This document shows positions 8,240 to 17,956 of a stretch of 64,000 nucleotides of DNA, one piece after another. The notes beneath the pieces were generated by a model, which saw only the letters and a list, made by a program, of their open reading frames with translations, ran no database searches and was not told the DNA's origin. How positions within the stretch are numbered: the stretch's first letter is position 1; each line of letters starts with the position of its first letter. A program made the position numbers and the translations under genes. Source of the stretch: Mucilaginibacter sp. UR6-11 (GTDB lineage Bacteria > Bacteroidota > Bacteroidia > Sphingobacteriales > Sphingobacteriaceae). The DNA lies in NCBI RefSeq assembly GCF_020880695.1, contig NZ_JAJIWO010000009.1, positions 124,001 through 188,000 on the forward strand, given 5' to 3'.

Positions 8240-9373
8240 ATGAACGAGTTAAACCCACCAGAACGGATCAACTTAATAGCCGTAAAATGGCAGGACGGAA
8301 CCATTACCGATCTAGAAAAGAAAGAATTCGAGGAATGGTATGCTGATTTTGAGGATGTACTTGAAATAAATTCGGATGAATCACATGAGGAAGCAGAGCG
8401 CAGGTTATACAACCTCATCGTCAAAAGAGGGAATATCGGCCCAAAGCGCACATCTAAATGGCCGCGGATAGCGGTAGCGGCATCTATATTGTTTGCTCTG
8501 GGAATTGGGGGGTATTATATAGATAAACAGGATCAGCAGCAATTTGCTCAAATACAAATTAAGAATGATATTGCTCCGGGCGGCAACAAAGCTATTTTGA
8601 CTTTAGCCAATGGGCAGCATATTGTATTAACAAGTGCAAAAAATGGGCAACTGGCTTTGCAGGGAAACACTGAGATAACCAAGACCGCTGACGGCGACAT
8701 CGTTTATAAACAGGCAGGCGGGCAATCTGCGACTCTATCAACCTCAGTTTATAATACTGTAAGTACCCCAATAGGTGGTCAATACCACTTAACTTTAGCA
8801 GATGGGACGAATGTTTGGTTAGATGCTGCCTCTTCCATAAAATACCCAACAGCTTTTACCGGCGCCGAACGTAAGGTAGAAATTACCGGCGAGGCGTACT
8901 TTGAGGTAGCACACAATGCCGCTAAACCTTTCCGCGTTCAGTCCAATAACCAGCTTGTTGAGGTGTTGGGTACCCATTTCAACATTAACTCTTATGCAGA
9001 TGAAAATGAAACCAAGACTACGCTGTTGGAAGGATCTGTTAAAGTAACCGGATTAAATGGTTTTAAGTTCATTAAACCAGGGCAGCAAGCTGTTTTGAAA
9101 GGCAATAACTTAAATGTTGCTGAAGCGGATGTGGAGGAAGCAGTGGCCTGGAAATATGGCTATTTCCGTTTTAATGATGAAAAAATCAGTAGTGTAATGC
9201 GTAAGCTTTCACGCTGGTATAATATCGAGGTGGTTTTTGAAGGGAATCCGTCAGACGAGGGATTCAACGGCAAAATATCCCGCTACAAGAATATAAGTCA
9301 GGCTTTAAAAATGCTTGAGAAAACAAAGGCTGTTCATTTTAAAGTAGAAGGAAGGAGGGTGACCGTTATATAG
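8240..9373 (+). CDS. FecR-family anti-sigma factor
   Basis: 377 residues. An N-terminal cytoplasmic region (about 1-74) that should bind the sigma factor, one membrane helix (about 76-94, IAVAASILFALGIGGYYI), the periplasmic FecR domain (about 170-270, with STPIGGQYHLTLADGT and GEAYFEVAHNAAKPF), and a C-terminal DUF4974-type domain (SSVMRKLSRWYNIEVVFEG). It holds the sigma factor and receives the signal from the STN domain of the TonB-dependent receptor across the periplasm. It lies 126 bases after the sigma gene, and a hairpin follows it, so sigma/fecR is probably a unit separate from the SusCD operon. Confidence 0.93.
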   Translation: MNELNPPERINLIAVKWQDGTITDLEKKEFEEWYADFEDVLEINSDESHEEAERRLYNLIVKRGNIGPKRTSKWPRIAVAASILFALGIGGYYIDKQDQQQFAQIQIKNDIAPGGNKAILTLANGQHIVLTSAKNGQLALQGNTEITKTADGDIVYKQAGGQSATLSTSVYNTVSTPIGGQYHLTLADGTNVWLDAASSIKYPTAFTGAERKVEITGEAYFEVAHNAAKPFRVQSNNQLVEVLGTHFNINSYADENETKTTLLEGSVKVTGLNGFKFIKPGQQAVLKGNNLNVAEADVEEAVAWKYGYFRFNDEKISSVMRKLSRWYNIEVVFEGNPSDEGFNGKISRYKNISQALKMLEKTKAVHFKVEGRRVTVI

Positions 9374-9406
9374 CAAATTTTACTAACTGAAGGTTATACC
9401 CAAAAA

Positions 9407-9436
9407 AAACCATTCCGGTTCGAGCCGGAATGGTTT
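9407..9436. terminator. Hairpin terminator after fecR-like gene
   Basis: A perfect 12-base stem (AAACCATTCCGG at 9407-9418 and CCGGAATGGTTT at 9425-9436) with a 6-base loop, preceded by a run of eight A. The T-run on the plus side is short. It separates the sigma/anti-sigma unit from the SusC promoter region. Confidence 0.7.
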
Positions 9437-9539
9437 ATCGAATGGGGCCTTAATAATCGTTTAAATTATTCACAAACTGTGAGTGCCTGCCATCTGGAAA
9501 ATGCAAAAGGCGCTAACGCTTAAAATCCATTCTATACAA

Positions 9540-12500
9540 ATGTACAAATTTTACCCTAAAATTTTTGTGCAGCCACCTGGCTGTATATCGCAAATCCTGT
9601 TGACTATGAAGCTGACCACACTTCTTTTAATGGCAATGATTTTACAGGTTAGCGCAACTACCCTTGCTCAAAAAGTAACTTTAAATGAAAAAAATGCGCC
9701 ACTTGGCCAAATTTTTAACAAAATCAGTTCACAGACGGGTTACGATTTTCTGTTTACCACTACTTTATTAAAAGGTACTAAACCTGTTAGTGTAAATGTA
9801 ACAAACGCCAATTTAAATGATGTTCTTAAACAGATTTTTGACGGGCAGCCGTTAGAGTTTTCTATTGAAGATAAAGCGGTTGTTGTTTCTCCAAAACAAA
9901 AATCTTTTCTGGAACGAGTAAGTAGCCTCTTCGTTGTGCCGATTGATGTTAAAGGACGGGTTGTCGATATGGTTACCGGTGGTCCGCTAGCGGGCGCCAC
10001 CGTAATTGTTAAAGGACAAACAAAAGGCACCAGAACCGGGGCCGATGGTGCCTTCTTTTTGCCAAATGTTGATGAGAACGCAATATTGGTTATCTCCTTT
10101 ATAGGTTATAAAGCGAAAGAGGTTAAATCCTCAAAAGACGTTGGCACAATTCAGATGGAGGTTGCCGTAGGAAACCTGCAGGAAGTTGGGGTAACGGTTA
10201 ACACGGGCTATCAGCGTATACGCCCCGAACAAAGCACTGGCGCTGTCGCACAAATTGGAACCAAAGAGTATGAATCAAGGATAAGTACCAACTTTTTGGA
10301 CGGATTGGTAAACCGGTTACCGGGCCTGATGATTAATAATGATGTGCCTTTTAACAGTATTACCCCCGGCAGCACTACTTCTACTGCCAGGAGTTTATTT
10401 AATATCCGCGGTATATCCACGATGTCGGCAAATCAAAATCCTTTAATTGTAATAGACGGGTATCCGACGGAACTTACAATTGATATGATTGATCCTAACG
10501 AAATTAAATCTGTAACAATTCTTAAAGATGCCGCGGCCGCTACAGTATATGGTGTAAGGGCATCCAACGGAGTTATTATAATTGAAAGAAAGCAGGCAGT
10601 AGCAGGCAAGGCCAGGTTTACTTTTCGCGCTACAACAAGCATTACTCCAAAAGAAAATTACACTCGTTACAGAACGGCTGACGATGAATCATCTATCGTT
10701 TTAAACTATCAGAAAACCCTTTATTCAAAAAGCATAGACGCAACCACCTGGTCGCAAATGTCAACTATCGGCAGTAATTCCAGGAGTCCGTTTTCTCCGG
10801 TGTACTATATCATAGCGGAGTCGGCAGCAAAGGTCATTACGCCAGAGCAGGCCGCGAATTCGTATGCTGCATTGCAGAATTACAACAATAGCGAAGATTA
10901 TAGCAGATTGTTTTTGCAGCCGGCAGTGACACAGACCTATAATTTAAATGCTTCTGGGGGAAGCGATAATGCGCTCTATTATATCACAGGCAATTATACG
11001 GGGAACCGTCTGTCGAAAATCAACAACGATAACAACAGGATTTCACTTTCAGCCCGCAGTACGATCAAGTTATCCACCCGGCTTTCCCTGGAGTTAACAA
11101 CCGATTACCAGGAGCAACGTTTTAACAGTGCACCAGTTCCGGATATAAGTTCATTAATGCCTTTCGAGCATTTACAGGACGTAAACGGAAATCCTGTAGC
11201 TGTTACATCGGGGTCTGCTGTTAACCCTTTTTATAACAATGCGCTTATGTCAAAGGGTTTGGAAAATAGTCTTTATTATCCGCTGATCGATGTTAATGAG
11301 CAAAATGATAAAACGCGGACCGCTAATAACCGCATTACCGCTAATTTTAATTATAATCTTGGTAGGGGATTTGGTCTGTCGTTTGGAGGAATATATGAAA
11401 CATCTAAATCAGATATCCGGCACTATGCTTCGGCGAACTCTTCGCAGGCAAAGCAGTACATTGATGACTATATACAATTGAATACAGATGGAACGCTTAA
11501 ATATAACATTCCCAAAGGCGGCTACCTTCGTCAGGAAACAGAGAACACATCCACTTATACTACCCGTGCACAATTAAACTATAATAAAAGAATAGGTCAG
11601 CATTCTTTTAACGGTATCCTGGGTACAGAGGTGAGGGATGTGATCAATAAAAGCAACCTGGCGTCTTACTTCGGTTATAGCGATGAAACGTTATTGCAGC
11701 AGCCAGTAGATTATGCAGGCATAGTTAACGGAACTACAAGAAGTTCATTTGCGTTGTCATCGCCTTTTGTAAGCAGCTACAGCAATTTATTTGATCAGCA
11801 ATATATCGAAGACAGATATCTATCAGGGTACGGCAACATGGTGTATTCATTTAAAGATACTTACTCTCTTACGGGTAGCATTCGCGTAGATCAATCTAAT
11901 TTGTTCGGGACCAATCCTAAGTATAAATATAAACCACTTTGGTCTGTTGGTGCGGCCTGGAATATCGACAAAGAAAGCTTTATGCAGGATGTTAACTGGG
12001 TTAACCAGCTCAAACTCCGTGCGGCATACGGTTTCAATGGTAACGTGGCAAAATTATCGCTGCCACAGGCAATAGCACAATATGTGCTTAATACAAACAC
12101 ATTGCCCAGCAGTACGGCGCTTAGGCCACTCTCTTATGCAAACAGTAGTTTGCGTTGGGAACAAACAAAGAATTCAAATATCGGGCTAGACTATCATATT
12201 TTTAGAAACCTTACCGGAAGTGTAGATTACTATATAAAAAATAGTACTGATTTATTAGGGAACTCATTGATTGATCCTACGATAGGCCTTAGTCCTTCCA
12301 TAATAAACAAGGCTACTATCCGGAATAACGGCATAGAGTTTAGTCTGCATGCCGACTGGATAGCGAAGAAAAACCTAAACTGGAACACCGGCCTGGTACT
12401 TGCCCGCAACACTAGTAAGGTATTGGATGTTTATCAGAGCGGTGCCTATAATCCGCAAACTTTAAACGTATTGGGTTATGTAAAAGGCTATCCTGTTGGC

Positions 12501-13142
12501 GCCATGTTTGCCTACCGAGATGCCGGGCTTAATAGTGCAGGATACCCGCAGGTACAAAATCAAAATGGTAAGATTTTCCAAACAGATAACAATGCCCTTG
12601 GTTCTCCTCAAACCGCTATTTTATCAAGCGACACCTCGGGTGTGACCCGTTATATGGGATCTTCTATACCTACTATCAGTGCCGGCTTAAGTAACCGGGT
12701 AGATATAGGCAACTTCTACATATTTTGTATGATCAACTATTATGGCGGATTTAAAGTAAGGATACCGAGACCTAACCCCTCCGCATTCAGACCGTTGGAG
12801 GGTTCCGGCAATTACTGGAAGGCTCCCGGCGACGAGAAAACGACTGATGTAATGAGCCTGGCGGCTTTCTCTACCAGCGCAAATTCAAATAATGCGTACG
12901 CGTATTCTGATAAGTACGTAGTAAATGGCGACTACATTACGTTAGGAGATTTGACGCTCTCTTACAGTTTAAACAGTAAGGTTATTAAGAAACTCGGATT
13001 TACCCATTTCGAAATAAAGTGTCAGGGTTCGAATTTATGGACTCATGGTTTTAATAAATCTAACTACAGTGCGTCTATGGGCAGTTTTCAAAAGTCATAT
13101 ATAACGCCTACTTACACGCTTGGGATTTTTACGAACTTTTAA
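9540..13142 (+). CDS. SusC/RagA-family TonB-dependent outer-membrane receptor with STN domain
   Basis: 1200 residues from the ATG at 9540; the frame is open back to 9483, but the family's usual opening (MYKFYPKIF...MKLTTLLLMAMILQVSATTLAQ) fixes the start. After the long signal peptide come an STN secretin/TonB short N-terminal domain (VTLNEKNAPLGQIFNKIS to VVSP), a carboxypeptidase-like domain (VKGRVVDMVTGGPLAGATV), a plug domain (RSLFNIRGISTM, DAAAATVYGVRASNGVIII) and a 22-strand-type barrel to the C-terminal Phe. It imports a ligand through the outer membrane with energy from TonB. The STN domain ties it to the FecR/sigma pair upstream. The substrate cannot be read from sequence; the downstream peptidase and thioredoxins hint at peptides rather than glycans. 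Confidence 0.96.
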   Translation: MYKFYPKIFVQPPGCISQILLTMKLTTLLLMAMILQVSATTLAQKVTLNEKNAPLGQIFNKISSQTGYDFLFTTTLLKGTKPVSVNVTNANLNDVLKQIFDGQPLEFSIEDKAVVVSPKQKSFLERVSSLFVVPIDVKGRVVDMVTGGPLAGATVIVKGQTKGTRTGADGAFFLPNVDENAILVISFIGYKAKEVKSSKDVGTIQMEVAVGNLQEVGVTVNTGYQRIRPEQSTGAVAQIGTKEYESRISTNFLDGLVNRLPGLMINNDVPFNSITPGSTTSTARSLFNIRGISTMSANQNPLIVIDGYPTELTIDMIDPNEIKSVTILKDAAAATVYGVRASNGVIIIERKQAVAGKARFTFRATTSITPKENYTRYRTADDESSIVLNYQKTLYSKSIDATTWSQMSTIGSNSRSPFSPVYYIIAESAAKVITPEQAANSYAALQNYNNSEDYSRLFLQPAVTQTYNLNASGGSDNALYYITGNYTGNRLSKINNDNNRISLSARSTIKLSTRLSLELTTDYQEQRFNSAPVPDISSLMPFEHLQDVNGNPVAVTSGSAVNPFYNNALMSKGLENSLYYPLIDVNEQNDKTRTANNRITANFNYNLGRGFGLSFGGIYETSKSDIRHYASANSSQAKQYIDDYIQLNTDGTLKYNIPKGGYLRQETENTSTYTTRAQLNYNKRIGQHSFNGILGTEVRDVINKSNLASYFGYSDETLLQQPVDYAGIVNGTTRSSFALSSPFVSSYSNLFDQQYIEDRYLSGYGNMVYSFKDTYSLTGSIRVDQSNLFGTNPKYKYKPLWSVGAAWNIDKESFMQDVNWVNQLKLRAAYGFNGNVAKLSLPQAIAQYVLNTNTLPSSTALRPLSYANSSLRWEQTKNSNIGLDYHIFRNLTGSVDYYIKNSTDLLGNSLIDPTIGLSPSIINKATIRNNGIEFSLHADWIAKKNLNWNTGLVLARNTSKVLDVYQSGAYNPQTLNVLGYVKGYPVGAMFAYRDAGLNSAGYPQVQNQNGKIFQTDNNALGSPQTAILSSDTSGVTRYMGSSIPTISAGLSNRVDIGNFYIFCMINYYGGFKVRIPRPNPSAFRPLEGSGNYWKAPGDEKTTDVMSLAAFSTSANSNNAYAYSDKYVVNGDYITLGDLTLSYSLNSKVIKKLGFTHFEIKCQGSNLWTHGFNKSNYSASMGSFQKSYITPTYTLGIFTNF

Positions 13143-13153
13143 ATCGAAAACAA

Positions 13154-14524
13154 ATGAAACATTATAAATATATCTTTATTCTGCTGGCGCTTGGCGGTAC
13201 AGCGTTAGCCGGATGTAATAAATTCCTTGATATCAAACCAAAGGGAAAGACACTGCTTACTACTGTTACCGATTATGATCAGTGGCTGAATGATCCCGCT
13301 CTAGACCAGGGATTTGGAGCTCCGACCTGTACTTTTAATTATTTCGCTGATAACGTAGATGCCCCTACTATCACAACTCCCCCAACACTCCCAGCCGAAT
13401 TGATTTATACCTGGATGCCACAGTTTACAACTGATGTTAGCACTCCTCCCTTATTTTGGGGAGAACACTACGCTAAAATCAACGAGTATAATACTGTAGT
13501 GAATGGCATTGACGCAGCAACGGGTGGTACAGAAAGCCAGAAAAGAAGCCTTAAAGCTGAAGCCCTGCTGGGCCGCGCCCTGGAATATTTCTACCTGGTA
13601 AATGAATACGGAAAACCATACGACTCAACAACGGTAAACAGGGATCTTGCCGTTCCTTTTGTTACATCAAATGACGTAACTCAAAAAGTACCGCCACGCA
13701 GCACCATAGCAGAAATCTATCAGCATATCATTGATGATGTTAATTCGGCTATCCCGAACCTGCCCCTGGATAACAGCACCAACAGGTTCCGCGGATCAAC
13801 AGCATCAGCCTATAGCATGCTGGCAAGGATCTATTTTTATGCGAGGAATTATACCGAGGCAAGGAAGAATGCTGAGTTGGCCCTGGCTAATAGCAAAGCA
13901 GTGATGATTGATTTTAATGGCACCCTGCCCACCTCCGATTTAATAACCGTGATGCCGGATGTTATTTATGGCAGATATGTACTTGGAAATATTACCCCTA
14001 CGCTGGATTTTATGCGCTCGTTTGATTCCAATGACCTCCGTGTAAAAAAACTCTACTTCAGTAACGACGGTTACAAATTTATTACCAGGGGTGCTACAGT
14101 CTTTATACCAACAAGAATTACCCCGGTTTTAGACAATGTAAATACCGGGACTTCCGTTCAGGAGATGAAGTTAATTATCGCGGAATGCGCAGCGCGCAGC
14201 AATGATTTGTCTGTTGCCTTGCAACAGCTGGACGAAGTGCGTAAAAACAGGTATGCGACCGCCAGCTACGTGCGTTATCAATCAACCGTAAGGGAAGACG
14301 TACTGAAGGAAGTTTTAAGAGAGCGGAGCCACGAATTACCCTTTTGCGGACTGCGCTGGTTTGATATGCGCAGGCTAGATAAAGAAAACAGGATGGGTAC
14401 AGTGAACAGATATGATGCACAGGGGAATATTATTGCCACATTACCCCCGCATAGCAATCGGTATACATTACAGATACCTGTTCAGGTTTTAAGTTTTAAT
14501 CCGGGTATGCAACAAAACCCTTAA
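13154..14524 (+). CDS. SusD/RagB-family substrate-binding lipoprotein
   Basis: 456 residues, 11 bases after the SusC gene. Lipoprotein signal with Cys21 (LAGC), then the typical FLDIKPKGKTLLTTV opening of the family, TPR-like helices in the middle (AEALLGRALEYFYLVNEYG) and the usual C-terminal block (VLREVL-type: EVLRERSHELPFCGLRWFDM). SusD proteins cap the SusC barrel at the cell surface and hold the ligand. It is shorter than many SusD proteins (500-600 residues), as is common in the RagB-like group linked to peptide uptake. Same operon as SusC. Confidence 0.95.
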   Translation: MKHYKYIFILLALGGTALAGCNKFLDIKPKGKTLLTTVTDYDQWLNDPALDQGFGAPTCTFNYFADNVDAPTITTPPTLPAELIYTWMPQFTTDVSTPPLFWGEHYAKINEYNTVVNGIDAATGGTESQKRSLKAEALLGRALEYFYLVNEYGKPYDSTTVNRDLAVPFVTSNDVTQKVPPRSTIAEIYQHIIDDVNSAIPNLPLDNSTNRFRGSTASAYSMLARIYFYARNYTEARKNAELALANSKAVMIDFNGTLPTSDLITVMPDVIYGRYVLGNITPTLDFMRSFDSNDLRVKKLYFSNDGYKFITRGATVFIPTRITPVLDNVNTGTSVQEMKLIIAECAARSNDLSVALQQLDEVRKNRYATASYVRYQSTVREDVLKEVLRERSHELPFCGLRWFDMRRLDKENRMGTVNRYDAQGNIIATLPPHSNRYTLQIPVQVLSFNPGMQQNP

Positions 14525-14535
14525 TAAGAAATTAT

Positions 14536-15471
14536 ATGTATAAAAATATCGTTATATTTTGCTCGTTAATTGCGTTATTAACAGCATGCCGCAAAGAAAA
14601 CAAGCCGGCTGCTTTACCCAATGGCAGTATTTCTTTTCAATATGCTGCCGGTAAAGACACCCTGCAGATGCCTGTTTCAATATTAAGTGATACCACTTTG
14701 GTGATGACGCTTAAGGCCGCCCTGTCAGGAGGTGCCTCTTCGTCTGATCACTGGGTAAATTTTGCCGTTGACACAACAAAAATAGCCCTGTTCCGTGCCA
14801 AATACGGAGCCGCGGTTGTATTGCCCAGCAGCTCTTATTTCTTTTATAAGCCGATGACGCGTTTGCCTGCCGGCGCTTCGGTCTCTGATCCCGCGCAACT
14901 TAATATTGTTTTGGAGACCAAATTAACTGAGTATACAACTTATGTATTGCCTGTTGTTATCCAATCGGTAGATGGTAATACGGAAGGCCCTGCAACAAGC
15001 CGGGTAGTGTATTTCGTATTTAAAACAGGCAAACCTTTATTTATTAATAAAATTGGATGGACTATCGCGGGTTATTCATCAGTCTTTAACACGTTTGTTG
15101 CTACCAATGTGCTTGACGACAATAACACCACTACATACTGGACAAGTAACATCACCCAGCAAATGCCTCAATGGATAGCTATCAATTTTAACCGGACCGT
15201 TACTTTCAGTGCTTTGAATTATTATGTGCCTACCGCATTAAAATATCCAACGCTTGGAGGTTATCCAACATCTATACAAATTGAAACAAGCATGGATGGA
15301 ACAACCTGGGTAAGTAAAGGCGTATTTGCAGGAAACATAGTTAATAATATGCAGACGCTTAACACGGGCCTGGTTACCGCCAGGTATGTGCGTTTTACTT
15401 CACTAACCTCGGTAAAGTATTCGTCAACCTATTCGGCCATATTTATTAGTGGTATATCGTTGGTGCCTTAA
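14536..15471 (+). CDS. Surface lipoprotein with DUF1735-like and F5/8 type C (discoidin-like) domains
   Basis: 311 residues, 11 bases after the SusD gene. Lipoprotein signal with Cys18 (LTAC). The first half (about 30-165) has the DUF1735 pattern (PVSILSDTTLVMTLKA, YVLPVVIQSVDG, VVYFVFKTGKP). The second half (about 170-311) is a discoidin/F5-8C beta-sandwich: VLDDNNTTTYWTS, PQWIAINF, TSIQIETSMDGTTWVSKGVF, TARYVRF. Such proteins are usual third members of SusCD loci and are thought to be surface binding proteins. Ligand unknown. Confidence 0.85.
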   Translation: MYKNIVIFCSLIALLTACRKENKPAALPNGSISFQYAAGKDTLQMPVSILSDTTLVMTLKAALSGGASSSDHWVNFAVDTTKIALFRAKYGAAVVLPSSSYFFYKPMTRLPAGASVSDPAQLNIVLETKLTEYTTYVLPVVIQSVDGNTEGPATSRVVYFVFKTGKPLFINKIGWTIAGYSSVFNTFVATNVLDDNNTTTYWTSNITQQMPQWIAINFNRTVTFSALNYYVPTALKYPTLGGYPTSIQIETSMDGTTWVSKGVFAGNIVNNMQTLNTGLVTARYVRFTSLTSVKYSSTYSAIFISGISLVP

Positions 15472-15685
15472 ATAATAACTAACCGGTAACATTAGATGAA
15501 AATCATTGCCAAAAACCTTCATGGTGAGACTGGACAAAGCTGGCTGCGCTGTTTTAATGTAATAGCAAGGTTCCTGAAATAAAAGAGGAGTCAAAGGAAG
15601 CAGCCTGCAAATTGTAGGCTGCTAGCCGGCGCCTAAATGCGAATATCAAACTACGTAAAGAGAGTAAAACGTGAATAAAGTAAAA
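15472..15685. other. Gap inside the SusCD locus with a hairpin
   Basis: About 210 bases between the DUF1735 lipoprotein and the first TlpA gene. It holds a stem-loop (AGCAGCCT 15599-15606, AGGCTGCT 15616-15623, extended by two inner pairs) without a T-run. It may reduce read-through or protect the upstream mRNA; no gene is supported here. Confidence 0.45.
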
Positions 15686-16801
15686 ATGAGTATCAGAAAA
15701 ATAATCTTGTTGGTTGCCGGCTTATTGCCGCTGGCAGCAATGGCACAGGGCGGTTACACCATATCCGGTAAAATATCCGGTTTAAAAGAGCCCGCTAAAG
15801 TTTATCTTTCGTTTGAAAAGGACCTGAGATGGCAAACCAGAGATTCGGCGGAGGTTAAAAACGGGCGATTTAAGCTGGCGGGAAATCTGAGTGTTCCAAC
15901 CAGGGTTATGCTGACCTTAACGCATGCCAACTCACCACGGGCAAACAACGGGCAGGATGCATTAGCTTTATTTATCGAAAACGCGCAGATTTCAATATCG
16001 GGCACCGACTCCATCAGTAATGCGTCTGTCAGCGGCTCAAGGTCCGACCGGGAAAACCGCGAGTTAGAGGCGTCGATAAAACCATTTACAAATGAATTTA
16101 TCAGATTGAATAATGAATTCCGTGGAAAGCCTAAAGATGAAGCTTATAAAAAAGCATGGGATAAAGCAGCAAGCCTGCTGGCAGAGATCAAAAACGTTTA
16201 CTTTAATTTTGCGGAAACACACCTTAACTCTTTTATGGGTTTGTATACCTTTAATCAAAATGTCCTCGACAGTAAATTTGATCCGGCGAAGGTAGAACCA
16301 TTATTTTATAAGTTTTCTCCGGAACTTCAATCGTCAGAATTGGGCAGGCATGCCCTTGAGAGAATTGAGGCGGGTAAAAGGCGTCAAACCAATATAAAGG
16401 CTACCGATTTTACGCAGAATGACATTAATGGAAAGCCCTTTACCCTTTCGTCTCTTAGAGGGAAATATGTACTGGTAGATTTTTGGGCCAGCTGGTGCGG
16501 GCCATGCCGCGCCGAAAGCCCTAACCTTTTAAAAGCCTATCAGGTACTAAAAGGCAAAAACTTTGAAGTTGTGAGTGTATCGCTTGATAACTCTAAGGCC
16601 TCATGGGAGAACGCCGTGAAGACAGACAAGCTTCCCTGGATCCATGTTTGTGATCTCAAAGGAATGAATAATGCCGTAGCGCTTATGTACGCTATCAGTT
16701 CAGTGCCTCAAAATCTGCTTATCAACCCCCAGGGTGTTATCATAGCCAAAAATCTTAGGGGTGCGGATCTTACCGAAAAATTATCAGCATTTATTAAATA
16801 A
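15686..16801 (+). CDS. TlpA-like thiol-disulfide oxidoreductase, DUF4369 type (copy 1 of 3)
   Basis: 371 residues from the ATG at 15686; a GTG at 15671 would add five residues. Signal peptide ending AMAQ, an N-terminal DUF4369-like beta domain (YTISGKISGLKEPAKVYLSF), a helical middle, and a C-terminal AhpC/TSA-thioredoxin fold with the redox motif in DFWASWCGPCRAE and the cis-proline in SVPQN. These periplasmic proteins reduce disulfides; the peptidase downstream suggests help in unfolding imported proteins or peptides, though that is inference. First of three tandem paralogues with 24 and 15 bases between them. Confidence 0.9.
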   Translation: MSIRKIILLVAGLLPLAAMAQGGYTISGKISGLKEPAKVYLSFEKDLRWQTRDSAEVKNGRFKLAGNLSVPTRVMLTLTHANSPRANNGQDALALFIENAQISISGTDSISNASVSGSRSDRENRELEASIKPFTNEFIRLNNEFRGKPKDEAYKKAWDKAASLLAEIKNVYFNFAETHLNSFMGLYTFNQNVLDSKFDPAKVEPLFYKFSPELQSSELGRHALERIEAGKRRQTNIKATDFTQNDINGKPFTLSSLRGKYVLVDFWASWCGPCRAESPNLLKAYQVLKGKNFEVVSVSLDNSKASWENAVKTDKLPWIHVCDLKGMNNAVALMYAISSVPQNLLINPQGVIIAKNLRGADLTEKLSAFIK

Positions 16802-16825
16802 CAGGGCTAAAAAATCTATAAGGTC

Positions 16826-17941
16826 ATGAAAAAAATAATTTTTACGATACTGTGCCTGTTACCTTTCGTGGTAATGGCGCAGGATAAATTTGAAATATCC
16901 GGAAATCTTTCTAAAACAATTAGCGACAAAATAGTTGTGCTTAGCTATAAAAATAGTAGTGGTAAAGACAAGAACGACACGGCAGCTATCAATAACGGAA
17001 AATTCAAATTCAAAGGTGAAACCGCGTTTGGCAACAGGTCTTACCTTTCTTTAGTATCACAAAAAAAAGACGTACAGCACAGCGGTCAACCAGATTACCA
17101 GGCCTTTTATCTGGAAAAAGGTAAATACAGGGTGGTTGGTACCGATAGCATAGCAACTGCAAAAATAACAGGTACACAGGCTCAAACCGACTTCCTTGTT
17201 TATACCAGCTTAATGGATACAATGCAAGCACACTATAGGGTGCTTGCAAATAGATATTTGAAGGCAAGGTCGGCAAAAGACCAAGCCGCTATGAAACAGG
17301 TACAGGTAGAAGGCAAACCCCTTGGCATGAGGATGAATGCCACGCTGGATGCCTTTATTTTTAGTCATCCTGACTCTTATGTAACGCTTGACCTGGTTGC
17401 TACCGAAAAAGCTGCTGTTATTGATCCGAAAGTTTTTGACCCTTATTATAAGTCGCTTAGTAAAAGGGTAATGAGCAGCTTTACGGGACAAAAGCTGGCA
17501 GCCAGGTACCAAAAAGCTATGCAATTATCTATAGGCAAAACGTTGGATTTTACGCAGACTGATGATAAAGGAAATGAATTTAAATTATCTTCTTTAAGAG
17601 GAAAATACGTATTGGTAGATCTTTGGGCCAGCTGGTGCGCACCTTGCCGTGCTGAGAATCCTAATTTACTGAAAGCCTACAATACCTTAAAAGATAGAAA
17701 ATTTGAGATTGTAGGAATTTCCCTTGATGAAACCAAAGCGGCATGGCTAAAAGCTGTGGCCCAGGACAAAATGCCATGGGCGCAGGTGAGCGACCTTAAA
17801 GGTTTTAAAAATGAAGTTGCTGTTAAATTTGGCATCACCGCCATACCCCAAAATGTTTTGATAGATCCGCAGGGTATGATCATAGGAAAGAACCTGCGCG
17901 GCGAAGATCTTACAGAACAATTATCAGCATTAATTAAATAA
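16826..17941 (+). CDS. TlpA-like thiol-disulfide oxidoreductase, DUF4369 type (copy 2 of 3)
   Basis: 371 residues, same plan as its neighbours: signal peptide (ending VVMAQ), beta-rich DUF4369-like head (KFEISGNLSKTISDKIVVLSY), helical spacer, and thioredoxin domain. The redox motif is WCAPC rather than the WCGPC of copies 1 and 3, a change that can shift redox potential. Cis-proline AIPQN is kept. The heads of the three copies are much less alike than their thioredoxin domains, which suggests that the head binds different partners. Co-transcribed with copies 1 and 3 by spacing. Confidence 0.9.
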   Translation: MKKIIFTILCLLPFVVMAQDKFEISGNLSKTISDKIVVLSYKNSSGKDKNDTAAINNGKFKFKGETAFGNRSYLSLVSQKKDVQHSGQPDYQAFYLEKGKYRVVGTDSIATAKITGTQAQTDFLVYTSLMDTMQAHYRVLANRYLKARSAKDQAAMKQVQVEGKPLGMRMNATLDAFIFSHPDSYVTLDLVATEKAAVIDPKVFDPYYKSLSKRVMSSFTGQKLAARYQKAMQLSIGKTLDFTQTDDKGNEFKLSSLRGKYVLVDLWASWCAPCRAENPNLLKAYNTLKDRKFEIVGISLDETKAAWLKAVAQDKMPWAQVSDLKGFKNEVAVKFGITAIPQNVLIDPQGMIIGKNLRGEDLTEQLSALIK

Positions 17942-17956
17942 TCTGCCAAAATCATC